DNA from: Streptomyces spirodelae | GTDB lineage: Bacteria; Actinomycetota; Actinomycetes; Streptomycetales; Streptomycetaceae | NCBI RefSeq assembly: GCF_017676385.1 | Contig: NZ_JAFFZN010000041.1 | Location: 1-53,455, forward strand | Direction of reading: 5' to 3' | DNA length: 53,455 nucleotides | In this document: positions 8,231 through 16,851 of the stretch, piece by piece | How the letters are laid out: the number at the start of each line of letters is the position of its first letter | Numbering within the stretch: the first letter of the stretch is position 1 | Translations under genes and position numbers: made by a program | The notes under the pieces: model-generated | Seen by the model: the letters and a program-made list of their open reading frames with translations, nothing else | What the model was told of the DNA's origin: nothing | Databases searched by the model: none

Positions 8231-8273
8231 CGCTTCGAACAGCGGGAGCGTCCCGCGCCTGCAGTTCGAAGCG
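8231..8273. promoter_or_regulatory. Nested inverted repeat upstream of the VIT-family gene
   Basis: Outer arms CGCTTCGAAC (8231-8240) and GTTCGAAGCG (8264-8273) are perfect; inside them GCGGGA-GCG-TCCCGC (8242-8256) forms a second perfect dyad. The element abuts the ribosome site (GAAGGAG) of the gene starting at 8291. It could be an operator, an RNA hairpin gating translation, or an mrp terminator. It does not match the IdeR/DmdR iron box as I know it. Confidence 0.5.
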
Positions 8274-8290
8274 AAGGAGCCGTACCGGCC

Positions 8291-9022
8291 ATGTCCCCAG
8301 CCGGAGTCACCGACCCGACCCACGTCGCACACCGCGACAACCACACCCACCGCGACGTCAACGGCGGTTGGCTGCGGCCCGCCGTCTTCGGTGCGATGGA
8401 CGGGCTGGTCTCCAATCTCGGTCTGATGACCGGCGTGGCAGGCAGTTCCGCCTCCTCGCAGACCATCGTCATCGCCGGTCTCGCCGGGCTGGCGGCGGGC
8501 GCCTTCTCGATGGCGGCGGGCGAGTACACCTCCGTCGCCTCGCAGCGGGAACTCGTGCAGGCCGAACTGGAGATCGAACGGCGGGAGCTGCGGCGCAGCC
8601 CCGGCGAGGAGGTCGAGGAACTGGCGGCGCTCTACGAGTCCCGCGGGGTGGACCCCCGCCTGGCCAGGCAGGTCTCCGAGCAGCTGCACCGCGACCCCGA
8701 ACAGGCGCTGGAGATACACGCCAGGGAGGAGCTGGGCGTCGACCCCGCCGAGCTTCCCTCGCCCACCGTCGCGGCCGTCTCCTCGTTCCTGTCCTTCGCG
8801 CTGGGCGCCGTACTGCCCGTGCTGCCCTACCTCTTCGGCGCCACCGCGCTGTGGCCCGCCGTGCTGCTGGCGCTGCTGGGGCTGTTCGTGTGCGGAGCGG
8901 TCGTCGCGCGGGTCACCGCACGCTCCTGGTGGTTCAGCGGAACGCGCCAGCTGCTCCTCGGCGCGGCCGCGGCCGCCGTCACCTACGGGCTGGGCGCGCT
9001 GTTCGGGGTCGCGGTGGGATAG
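8291..9022 (+). CDS. VIT1/CCC1-family membrane transporter
   Basis: The 243-residue protein has the VIT1/CCC1 pattern. A His-rich N-terminus (THVAHRDNHTHRD) is followed by a first helix region WLRPAVFGAMDGLVSNLGLMTGVAGSS, AAGAFSMAAGEYTSVASQREL, a long charged cytoplasmic segment with Glu-rich helices (about residues 95-160, the metal-binding domain in structurally known members), and three C-terminal helices. Family members export Fe2+/Mn2+ from the cytoplasm in exchange for protons. The start at 8291 is set by GAAGGAG 11 nt upstream and by the family N-terminus. The nested inverted repeat immediately upstream suggests regulated expression. The metal is inferred, not shown. Confidence 0.88.
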   Translation: MSPAGVTDPTHVAHRDNHTHRDVNGGWLRPAVFGAMDGLVSNLGLMTGVAGSSASSQTIVIAGLAGLAAGAFSMAAGEYTSVASQRELVQAELEIERRELRRSPGEEVEELAALYESRGVDPRLARQVSEQLHRDPEQALEIHAREELGVDPAELPSPTVAAVSSFLSFALGAVLPVLPYLFGATALWPAVLLALLGLFVCGAVVARVTARSWWFSGTRQLLLGAAAAAVTYGLGALFGVAVG

Positions 9023-9155
9023 CCGGGGACCGCTGGGAAACGTTCGGGTGGCCGTCGGCGGCGTGAATCCAGGGGCGGGGGTGCCGATCGTGGCGAAGGT
9101 GCCTAGGCTGGGCGGGCGCGAGTGACAGCCAACTGCCGCCACCCCCAGGGGAGTT

Positions 9156-10448
9156 GTGACCGTGACCAGTCAGCCCCAGCCCGCCGCGGCGGCCGGGTGC
9201 CCGGCCCATCCGGGCAGCAGCCGGACCGCTCCAGGTGCCGTGCCGCTCATGGGCCCCCGGTTCCACACCGACCTGGAGGCGGTCTACCGCGACATGCGCC
9301 GTGACCACGGCCCCGTCGTCCCGGTGACCCTCCCCGGCGACGTACCCGCCTGGCTGGTCATCGGCTACCACGAACTCTGCCGGGTCACCGCCGACCCGGT
9401 GCTCTTCCCCCGCGACCAGGGCCTGTGGAACCAGTGGGAGACCCTCCCCGAGGACTGGCCGCTGCGCCCCATGATCGGCACCCGGCAGCCCTCGGTGTAC
9501 TTCACCGTGGGCGAGGAGCACCGCCGCCACCTGGCCATGGTCCAGCACGCGCTGGAGAGCGTCGACCACGTCGGGCTGCGCCGTACCACCGAGGAGATAG
9601 CCGACCGCCTCATCGACAGCTTCTGCTCCACCGGCGAGTCGGAGATCGTCTCCGCGTACGCCAAACCGCTGCCGCTCCTCACCCTCGCGCGTCTTCTGGG
9701 CTTCCCCGACTCCGACGGGCCCGAGCTGATCCGCTCCCTGACCGACATGGCCGACGGCGGCCCCGACGCGCTGGCCGGGTTCGAGCACGCGCTGGCCCTG
9801 ATGTCGCGGCTGGTCGCCCGCAAACGCGCGGCCCCGAGCGTCGACATGGTCTCCGCCATGCTGGCACACCCCGACGAGTTCACCGACGAGGCATACGTCC
9901 TCAACCTGATGGCCGTCACCTCCGCCGGCTTCCTGCCCACGGCCGACTGGATAGGCAACTCGGTGCGCCTCATGCTCACCGACGAGCGGTTCGCCGCCTC
10001 GCTGACCGGAGGCCGCCACACCGTTCCCGAGGCCATGAACGAGGTGCTGTGGGAGGACACCCCCACCCAGATACTCGCCGGCCGCTGGGCTGCTCGCGAC
10101 ACCCGGCTGGGCGGCCATGCGATCGCCCGGGGCGACATGCTGCTGCTCGGCCTCGCCGGCGCCAACAGGGACCCGGCAGCGCACGCCACGCGCGGCCCGG
10201 ACGGCCCGCACCACAGCAACTTCGCGCACTTCGCCTTCAGCCACGGCGAGTACCAGTGCCCCTTCCCGGCGCAGGAGATCGCCGAGGTCATCGCCAGGAC
10301 CGGCATCGAGGTGCTGCTGGACCGGCTGCCCGACCTCGAACTGGCCGTGGCACCCCGCACGCTCGCCCGCCGTCCCTCGCCGTTTCTGCGCGGTATGACG
10401 GTGCTCCCCGTCCGTTTCGCCACCACACCCCCGTACGGAGGACACTGA
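9156..10448 (+). CDS. CYP157-like cytochrome P450 without EXXR
   Basis: A 430-residue P450-fold protein. The heme cysteine is C368 in FAFSHGEYQCP, a degenerate form of FGxGxHxCxG. In the K-helix, where almost all P450s have EXXR, the sequence reads E296-V-L-W299. The I-helix has AGFLPTADWIGN rather than AGxxT. This combination (EXXW, GEYxCPxPAxE, PTADWIGN) is that of the actinobacterial CYP157 family, known for lacking EXXR. The stop overlaps the following CYP154-like gene by 1 nt (TGATG). CYP157/CYP154 pairs usually belong to conservons (CvnA-D plus P450s), but no kinase, roadblock, DUF742 or GTPase gene precedes this pair. The substrate is unknown. Confidence 0.85.
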   Translation: MTVTSQPQPAAAAGCPAHPGSSRTAPGAVPLMGPRFHTDLEAVYRDMRRDHGPVVPVTLPGDVPAWLVIGYHELCRVTADPVLFPRDQGLWNQWETLPEDWPLRPMIGTRQPSVYFTVGEEHRRHLAMVQHALESVDHVGLRRTTEEIADRLIDSFCSTGESEIVSAYAKPLPLLTLARLLGFPDSDGPELIRSLTDMADGGPDALAGFEHALALMSRLVARKRAAPSVDMVSAMLAHPDEFTDEAYVLNLMAVTSAGFLPTADWIGNSVRLMLTDERFAASLTGGRHTVPEAMNEVLWEDTPTQILAGRWAARDTRLGGHAIARGDMLLLGLAGANRDPAAHATRGPDGPHHSNFAHFAFSHGEYQCPFPAQEIAEVIARTGIEVLLDRLPDLELAVAPRTLARRPSPFLRGMTVLPVRFATTPPYGGH

Positions 10449-11812
10449 TGACCGGGAACGGCCCCAGCACGGAGAGTGGACCCTGCACGGACAGTGGGCC
10501 CGGCACGGAGAGTGTCCCCAGGAGGGTGGGCGGCCCCGGCAGCATGGGCAGCGGCCCCTGCGCCGGCAGCGCGTCCGCGGCGCCCGGCTCCGGGGAATGC
10601 CCGATCGTCATCGATCCGCTGGTCGGGGGCCTCGCCGAGGAGACCGAAGCGCTGCGGACCGCCGGCCCGCTGGCCAGGATCGACCTCATGGGCGCCCCGG
10701 CCTGGACGGTCACCACGCACGCCGAGGCCCGCAAGCTGCTCACCGACACCCGGCTGGTGAAGGACATCAGCCGCTGGAACCTGTGGCGCAGCGGCGAGAT
10801 CGACGAGAGCTGGCCGCTGATCGGCATGGTCGACGCGGGCCGCTCCATGTTCACCGTCGACGGCGTCGAGCACCGGCGGCTGCGCGTCAAGACCGCACAG
10901 GCCCTCACCCCGCGCAGGCTGGCGGGGATACGGCCCGACATCGAACGGATCACCGGCCGGCTGCTGGACGCGATCGAGGCACGCGCCGCCGAGGCGCCCG
11001 AAGAGCCCGTCGACCTGAAATCCGCCTTCGCGCAGCCGCTGCCGATGTCGGTCGTCTGCTCCCTGATGGGCGTCGATCCCGCGCTCGAGCCCCGGCTGCA
11101 CCGCCTCTACGAGGCGTTCTTCTCGATGCTGACGCCGCAGGACGAGCGGCTCGCCGTCATCCAGGAGCTGGACGAGCTCTACGCGGAGATGGTCCGGGAG
11201 AAATCCCTGTCCCCCGGCGACGACCTCACCAGCGCCCTCATCCTCGCCGACGAGGGCGGCGAGCCGCTGACCGCCGAGGAGGTACGGGGAAACCTGGAAG
11301 CCATGGTCGCCGCGGGGCACGAGACCACGGTGACCCTGATCCTGTGCGCGGTACGGGCGCTGCTCACCCACCCGGAGCAGCTGCGCCTCGTCCTCGACGG
11401 CGAGGTCGGCTGGGAGGCCGTCATCGAGGAGACGCTGCGCTGGGAGTCGCCCTCCACCCACCTGCTGATGCGGTTCGCGACCTCGGACATCGAGGTCGCG
11501 GGCGCTGTGGTGCGGGAAGGCGAGGGCGTAGTGATGTCCTACCGGGCCATCGGGCGGGACCGGGCGCAGCACGGTCAGGACGCGGACCGCTTCGATGTAC
11601 GGCGCCCCGTGCCCGTCCGGCACCTCGCCTTCGGGCACGGCCCGCACATCTGCCCTGGCGCCGGGCTGTCCCGGCTGGAGGCATCGGTCGCCCTCCCGGC
11701 GCTGTTCGAGCGGTTTCCCGGGCTCTCGCTGGCCGTCCCGGTCACGGAGATCCGCAACCGTCCGGTGCTCACGCAGAACGAGCTGGAGTCGCTGCCGGTG
11801 CGGGTGCGGTAG
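10448..11812 (+). CDS. CYP154-like cytochrome P450
   Basis: A 454-residue canonical P450: I-helix MVAAGHETT (T293), K-helix E328-T-L-R331, heme loop AFGHGPHICPG with C402. The region AGPLARIDLMGAPAWTVTTH and the overall length fit the CYP154 family, soluble bacterial monooxygenases using ferredoxin partners. The first 45 residues are a low-complexity Gly/Ser/Pro extension (GPSTESGPCTDSGPGTESV) before the fold begins. The ATG overlaps the CYP157-like stop by one base, so the pair is translationally coupled. No ferredoxin gene lies beside it. Confidence 0.9.
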   Translation: MTGNGPSTESGPCTDSGPGTESVPRRVGGPGSMGSGPCAGSASAAPGSGECPIVIDPLVGGLAEETEALRTAGPLARIDLMGAPAWTVTTHAEARKLLTDTRLVKDISRWNLWRSGEIDESWPLIGMVDAGRSMFTVDGVEHRRLRVKTAQALTPRRLAGIRPDIERITGRLLDAIEARAAEAPEEPVDLKSAFAQPLPMSVVCSLMGVDPALEPRLHRLYEAFFSMLTPQDERLAVIQELDELYAEMVREKSLSPGDDLTSALILADEGGEPLTAEEVRGNLEAMVAAGHETTVTLILCAVRALLTHPEQLRLVLDGEVGWEAVIEETLRWESPSTHLLMRFATSDIEVAGAVVREGEGVVMSYRAIGRDRAQHGQDADRFDVRRPVPVRHLAFGHGPHICPGAGLSRLEASVALPALFERFPGLSLAVPVTEIRNRPVLTQNELESLPVRVR

Positions 11813-12072
11813 TGCCGATGAGGGGCTGCCCCTGGCTGTCGTTTGCGGGCTGTGGCTGTGACCTGGGTAATGGCGCACGCGAAGCGCAGGTCGCATGATC
11901 GTTGTGTTACCCGGCGGTTTCAGCTCGGGTCGCGCTGGGCAGTAGTCCGTAACGCCGCCGGCAACGACGCCTGCGTGCAGGAGAAAGCCGCTCGTTCACC
12001 CGGGGCCACCCACCCCGAACCCTCTGTGCAGGTCCCTTCCGGTCCCATAAGGACCACACCCGCGTCGGCGCG

Positions 12073-12102
12073 TTGACACAGCCGCGCCCGCGTTCGCATG
12101 GT
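12073..12102 (+). promoter_or_regulatory. Candidate vegetative promoter for gltBD
   Basis: TTGACA (12073-12078) is followed after 18 nt by CATGGT (12097-12102), a weak -10. Transcription would begin near 12109 and leave a leader of about 130 nt before gltB. The -35 matches consensus exactly; the -10 is poor. Confidence 0.4.
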
Positions 12103-12140
12103 GAGATGAGTCTTCCACTTTCCGGGAAGTCCGCCACCAT

Positions 12141-12156
12141 GTAACCTGCACGAAAA
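12141..12156 (+). promoter_or_regulatory. Candidate GlnR half-site pair upstream of gltB
   Basis: GTAAC-N6-GAAAA matches the known actinobacterial GlnR arrangement GTnAC-N6-GAAAC with one mismatch, 82 nt before the gltB start. A second pair, usual for strong sites, is not evident. Control of glutamate synthase by the nitrogen regulator is plausible; this is inference. Confidence 0.35.
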
Positions 12157-12237
12157 TTTCTGCACCACCTTCTTGCCATGTGAGGGCCAACGTCGTCCCT
12201 CGGTGCGTACCACTGCCACGAGACGACGGGAGAGCCG

Positions 12238-15200
12238 ATGCGTGCTGTGCCGACAGCGGATTGGGCCGCCCACCGCCCTGCCAAGCAGGGCATGTACGAC
12301 CCCCGATATGAGCACGACGCCTGTGGTGTCGGCTTCGTGGCGACCCTGACCGGTGAGCCCAGCCACGAGCTGGTCGAAAAGGCGCTGACCGTGCTCCGCA
12401 ACCTCGAGCACCGGGGCGCCACCGGCTCCGACCCGGACACCGGCGACGGCGCCGGCATCCTGCTGCAGGTCCCCGACGCCTTCCTCCGCGAGAGCGTCCC
12501 GTTCGCGCTGCCCGAGCAGGGCTCCTACGCGGTGGGCATCGCCTTCCTGCCCAACGAGGACGAGGACGCCGAGGCCACCTCGGCGGCCGTCTCGCACATC
12601 GAGACGCTGGCGTCCGAGGAGGAGCTGACGGTACTCGGCTGGCGCGAGGTGCCCGTCGCGCCCGAGCTGCTTGGCCCCGGCGCCCGCGCCACCATGCCCA
12701 CCTTCCGGCAGCTGTTCGTCGCCGACCGGGAGGGCAAGCGCAGCGACGTCGCCCTCGACCGGCTGGCGTTCGTCCTGCGCAAGCGCGCCGAGCGCGAGGC
12801 CGGCGTGTACTTCCCCTCCCTCTCGTCCCGCACCCTGGTCTACAAGGGCATGCTGACCACCGGGCAGCTGGAGCCGTTCTTCCCGGACCTGTCGGACCGC
12901 CGCTTCGCCACCGCCATCGCGCTGGTCCACTCGCGCTTCTCCACCAACACCTTCCCGAGCTGGCCGCTGGCCCACCCGTACCGGTTCGTGGCGCACAACG
13001 GTGAGATCAACACCGTGCAGGGCAACCGCAACTGGATGCGGGCCCGCGAGTCGCAGCTGAACTCCAAGCTGTTCGGGGACCACGAGACGCTGGAGCGGAT
13101 CTTCCCCGTCTGCACCGAGGGCGCCTCCGACTCGGCGACGTTCGACGAGGTCCTGGAGCTGCTGCACCTCGGCGGGCGTTCGCTGCCGCACTCGGTGCTG
13201 ATGATGGTGCCCGAAGCCTGGGAGAGCGCCGAGTCGCAGGACTCCATGGACCCCGCGCGGCGCGCCTTCTACCAGTACCACTCCAACATGATGGAGCCCT
13301 GGGACGGACCCGCCTGCGTCACCTTCACCGACGGCACCCAGGTCGGCGCCGTTCTCGACCGCAACGGACTGCGCCCGGGCCGGTACTGGGTCACCGACGA
13401 CGGGCTCGTCGTCCTCGCCTCCGAGGTCGGCGTGCTCGACATCGACCCGGCCAAGGTCGTGCGCAAGGGCCGTCTGCAGCCCGGCCGGATGTTCCTGGTG
13501 GACACCGCCGAGAAGCGGATCATCGAGGACGACGAGATCAAGTCCCAGCTCGCCGCCGAGCACCCCTACCAGGACTGGCTGGACGCCGGGCTGATCGAGC
13601 TGGCCGACCTGCCCGAGCGCGAGCACATCGTGCACACCCACGCCTCGGTCACCCGCCGTCAGCAGACCTTCGGCTACACCGAGGAGGAGCTGCGCGTCCT
13701 GCTCGCCCCGATGGCCCGCAGCGGCGCCGAGCCGATCGGCTCGATGGGTACCGACTCGCCCATCGCGGCGCTCTCCGAGCGGCCCCGGCTGATCTTCGAC
13801 TACTTCACCCAGCTGTTCGCGCAGGTCACCAACCCGCCGCTGGACGCGATCCGCGAGGAACTGGTCACCTCGCTGCACTCGCCGCTGGGCCCGCAGGGCA
13901 ACCTGCTGGAGCCGACGGCCGCCTCCTGCCGCAGCGTCACCCTGCCGTTCCCCGTCATCGACAACGACGAGCTGGCCAAGCTCATCCACATCAACGCCGA
14001 CGGCGACCTGCCGGGCTTCAAGTCCGCCACGCTCTCCGGGCTCTACCGCGTCGCCGAAGGAGGGGACGGCCTCGCGGCCCGTATCGAGCAGATCTGTGCG
14101 GAGGCCGACACGGCGATCGAGTCGGGGGCCCGGCTCATCGTCCTGTCCGACCGCCACTCGGACGCCGAGCACGCACCGATCCCGTCGCTGCTGCTCACCT
14201 CCGCTGTGCACCACCACCTCATCCGCACCAAGCAGCGCACCCAGGTCGGGCTGCTGGTGGAGGCCGGCGACGTCCGCGAGGTGCACCACGTCGCGCTGCT
14301 CATCGGCTACGGCGCCGCAGCGGTCAACCCCTACCTGGCCATGGAGTCCGTCGAGGACCTGGTGCGCGCCGGCACCTTCCTGCCCGGTGCCGAGGAGCTG
14401 CCGCCCGAGCAGGCCATCCGCAACCTGATCTACGCACTCGGCAAGGGCGTGCTGAAGGTGATGTCCAAGATGGGCATCTCCACCGTCGCCTCCTACCGCG
14501 GCGCGCAGGTCTTCGAGGCCGTCGGCCTGGACGAGGAGTTCGTCGACCGCTACTTCCACGGCACCACCACCAAGATCGGCGGCGCCGGCCTCGACGTCGT
14601 CGCCGAGGAGGTCGCAGCGCGGCACGCCAAGGCGTACCCGTCCTCCGGCATCGCGCCCGCGCACCGGCTGCTCGACATCGGCGGCGAGTACCAGTGGCGC
14701 CGCGAGGGCGAGCCGCACCTGTTCGACCCCGAGACGGTCTTCCGCCTCCAGCACTCCACCCGGCAGCGCCGCTACGACATCTTCAAGCAGTACACCCAGC
14801 GGGTGGACGAGCAGTCCGAGCGGCTGATGACACTGCGCGGCCTGTTCTCCCTCAAGAACGAGCGGCCCTCGATCCCGGTCGAGGAGGTCGAGCCCGCGAG
14901 CGAGATCGTCAAGCGGTTCTCCACCGGCGCCATGTCCTACGGGTCCATCTCGCAAGAGGCGCACGAGACGCTGGCGATCGCCATGAACCAGCTCGGCGGC
15001 AAGTCCAACACCGGCGAGGGCGGCGAGGACCCCGAGCGGCTCTACGACCCGGCCCGGCGCTCCGCGATCAAGCAGGTCGCCTCAGGGCGGTTCGGCGTCA
15101 CCTCCGAGTACCTCGTCAACGCCGACGACATCCAGATCAAGATGGCGCAGGGCGCCAAGCCCGGCGAGGGCGGCCAGCTCCCGGGCCACAAGGTCTACCC

Positions 15201-16851
15201 GTGGGTGGCGAAGACCCGGCACTCCACCCCCGGCGTCGGCCTCATCTCGCCGCCGCCGCACCACGACATCTACTCCATCGAGGACCTCGCCCAGCTCATC
15301 CACGACCTGAAGAACGCCAACCCGAAGGCCCGCGTCCATGTGAAGCTGGTCTCCGAGGTCGGCGTCGGCACGGTCGCGGCGGGTGTCTCCAAGGCCCACG
15401 CGGACGTCGTCCTCATCTCCGGGCACGACGGCGGCACCGGCGCCTCGCCGCTCACCTCGCTCAAGCACGCGGGCGGCCCCTGGGAGCTGGGCCTGGCCGA
15501 GACCCAGCAGACGCTGCTGCTCAACGGGCTGCGCGACCGGATCGTCGTACAGACCGACGGCCAGCTCAAGACCGGCCGTGACGTGGTCATCGCAGCCCTG
15601 CTCGGCGCCGAGGAGTTCGGCTTCGCCACCGCGCCGCTGGTCGTCTCCGGCTGCGTCATGATGCGCGTCTGCCACCTGGACACCTGCCCGGTCGGTATCG
15701 CCACCCAGAACCCGACGCTGCGCGAGCGCTACAGCGGCAAGGCCGAGTACGTCGTCAACTTCTTCGAGTTCATCGCCGAAGAGGTCCGCGAACTCCTCGC
15801 CGAGCTGGGCTTCCGCACCCTGGACGAGGCCATCGGGCACGCCGAACTGCTCGACACCTCCCGGGCCGTGAACCACTGGAAGGCCCAGGGCTTCGACCTG
15901 GCGCCGCTGCTGCACGTACCCGAACTGCCCGACGGTGCGGTGCTGCACCAGGCGATCCCGCAGGACCACGGCCTGGAGAAGGCGCTCGACAACCAGCTCG
16001 TCAAGCTGGCCGCCGACGCGCTGCAGGCCGACACCGCCGAGCAGGCCGAACCCGTCCGCGCCCAGGTCGCGATCCGCAACGTCAACCGGACCGTCGGCAC
16101 GATGCTCGGACACGAGGTCACCAAGAAGTTCGGCGGCGCCGGACTGCCCGACGACACCATCGACATCACCTTCACCGGCTCCGCCGGCCAGTCGTTCGGC
16201 GCCTTCGTGCCGCGGGGCATCACGCTGCGGCTGGAGGGCGACGCCAACGACTACGTCGGCAAGGGCCTCTCCGGCGGCCGGATCGTCGTCCGCCCCGACC
16301 GGGGCGCCGACCACCTCGCCGAGTACTCCACCATCGCGGGCAACACCCTCGCCTACGGCGCCACCGGCGGCGAGATCTTCCTGCGCGGCCGGGTCGGGGA
16401 ACGCTTCTGCGTCCGCAACTCCGGAGCCCTGGTCGTCTCCGAAGGCGTGGGCGACCACGGCTGCGAGTACATGACCGGCGGCACGGCCGTCGTCCTCGGC
16501 GGTACGGGGCGCAACTTCGGCGCCGGGATGTCCGGCGGCACCGCCTACGTCATCGACCTGGACCTGGCCAACGTCAACGCCGGGCTGCGCGGCGCCGTCG
16601 AAGAGCTGACCGATGACGACAAGGCGTGGCTGCACGAGGCCGTGCGACGCCACCAGGAGGAGACCGGCTCCACCGTGGCCGCCAAGCTCCTCGCCGACTG
16701 GGACGGGCCGAACGGAGCGCTCAGCCGCTTCAGCAAGGTCCTGCCCGCCACGTACAAGGCTGTGCTCGCCGCCAAGGACGCCGCCGAGCGAGCGGGGCTC
16801 AGTGAGTCCGAGACCCACGAGAAGATGATGGAGGCGGCGACCAATGGCTGA
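12238..16851 (+). CDS. gltB: Glutamate synthase (NADPH), large subunit
   Basis: GltB makes two L-glutamates from L-glutamine and 2-oxoglutarate, the second half of GS-GOGAT ammonia assimilation. The 1537-residue protein starts with a short propeptide; the mature N-terminal nucleophile is C29 in YEHDACGVGF of the class II amidotransferase domain (about 29-430). A central domain follows, then the FMN-binding synthase domain (GEGGEDPERL, AKPGEGGQLPGHKVYPWVAKTRHS). The 3Fe-4S cluster cysteines are C1139, C1145 and C1150 in CVMMRVCHLDTC. The C-terminal beta-helix begins near 1330. A GGGAG ribosome site precedes the ATG. The 8-nt overlap with gltD shows one operon. Confidence 0.98.
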   Translation: MRAVPTADWAAHRPAKQGMYDPRYEHDACGVGFVATLTGEPSHELVEKALTVLRNLEHRGATGSDPDTGDGAGILLQVPDAFLRESVPFALPEQGSYAVGIAFLPNEDEDAEATSAAVSHIETLASEEELTVLGWREVPVAPELLGPGARATMPTFRQLFVADREGKRSDVALDRLAFVLRKRAEREAGVYFPSLSSRTLVYKGMLTTGQLEPFFPDLSDRRFATAIALVHSRFSTNTFPSWPLAHPYRFVAHNGEINTVQGNRNWMRARESQLNSKLFGDHETLERIFPVCTEGASDSATFDEVLELLHLGGRSLPHSVLMMVPEAWESAESQDSMDPARRAFYQYHSNMMEPWDGPACVTFTDGTQVGAVLDRNGLRPGRYWVTDDGLVVLASEVGVLDIDPAKVVRKGRLQPGRMFLVDTAEKRIIEDDEIKSQLAAEHPYQDWLDAGLIELADLPEREHIVHTHASVTRRQQTFGYTEEELRVLLAPMARSGAEPIGSMGTDSPIAALSERPRLIFDYFTQLFAQVTNPPLDAIREELVTSLHSPLGPQGNLLEPTAASCRSVTLPFPVIDNDELAKLIHINADGDLPGFKSATLSGLYRVAEGGDGLAARIEQICAEADTAIESGARLIVLSDRHSDAEHAPIPSLLLTSAVHHHLIRTKQRTQVGLLVEAGDVREVHHVALLIGYGAAAVNPYLAMESVEDLVRAGTFLPGAEELPPEQAIRNLIYALGKGVLKVMSKMGISTVASYRGAQVFEAVGLDEEFVDRYFHGTTTKIGGAGLDVVAEEVAARHAKAYPSSGIAPAHRLLDIGGEYQWRREGEPHLFDPETVFRLQHSTRQRRYDIFKQYTQRVDEQSERLMTLRGLFSLKNERPSIPVEEVEPASEIVKRFSTGAMSYGSISQEAHETLAIAMNQLGGKSNTGEGGEDPERLYDPARRSAIKQVASGRFGVTSEYLVNADDIQIKMAQGAKPGEGGQLPGHKVYPWVAKTRHSTPGVGLISPPPHHDIYSIEDLAQLIHDLKNANPKARVHVKLVSEVGVGTVAAGVSKAHADVVLISGHDGGTGASPLTSLKHAGGPWELGLAETQQTLLLNGLRDRIVVQTDGQLKTGRDVVIAALLGAEEFGFATAPLVVSGCVMMRVCHLDTCPVGIATQNPTLRERYSGKAEYVVNFFEFIAEEVRELLAELGFRTLDEAIGHAELLDTSRAVNHWKAQGFDLAPLLHVPELPDGAVLHQAIPQDHGLEKALDNQLVKLAADALQADTAEQAEPVRAQVAIRNVNRTVGTMLGHEVTKKFGGAGLPDDTIDITFTGSAGQSFGAFVPRGITLRLEGDANDYVGKGLSGGRIVVRPDRGADHLAEYSTIAGNTLAYGATGGEIFLRGRVGERFCVRNSGALVVSEGVGDHGCEYMTGGTAVVLGGTGRNFGAGMSGGTAYVIDLDLANVNAGLRGAVEELTDDDKAWLHEAVRRHQEETGSTVAAKLLADWDGPNGALSRFSKVLPATYKAVLAAKDAAERAGLSESETHEKMMEAATNG

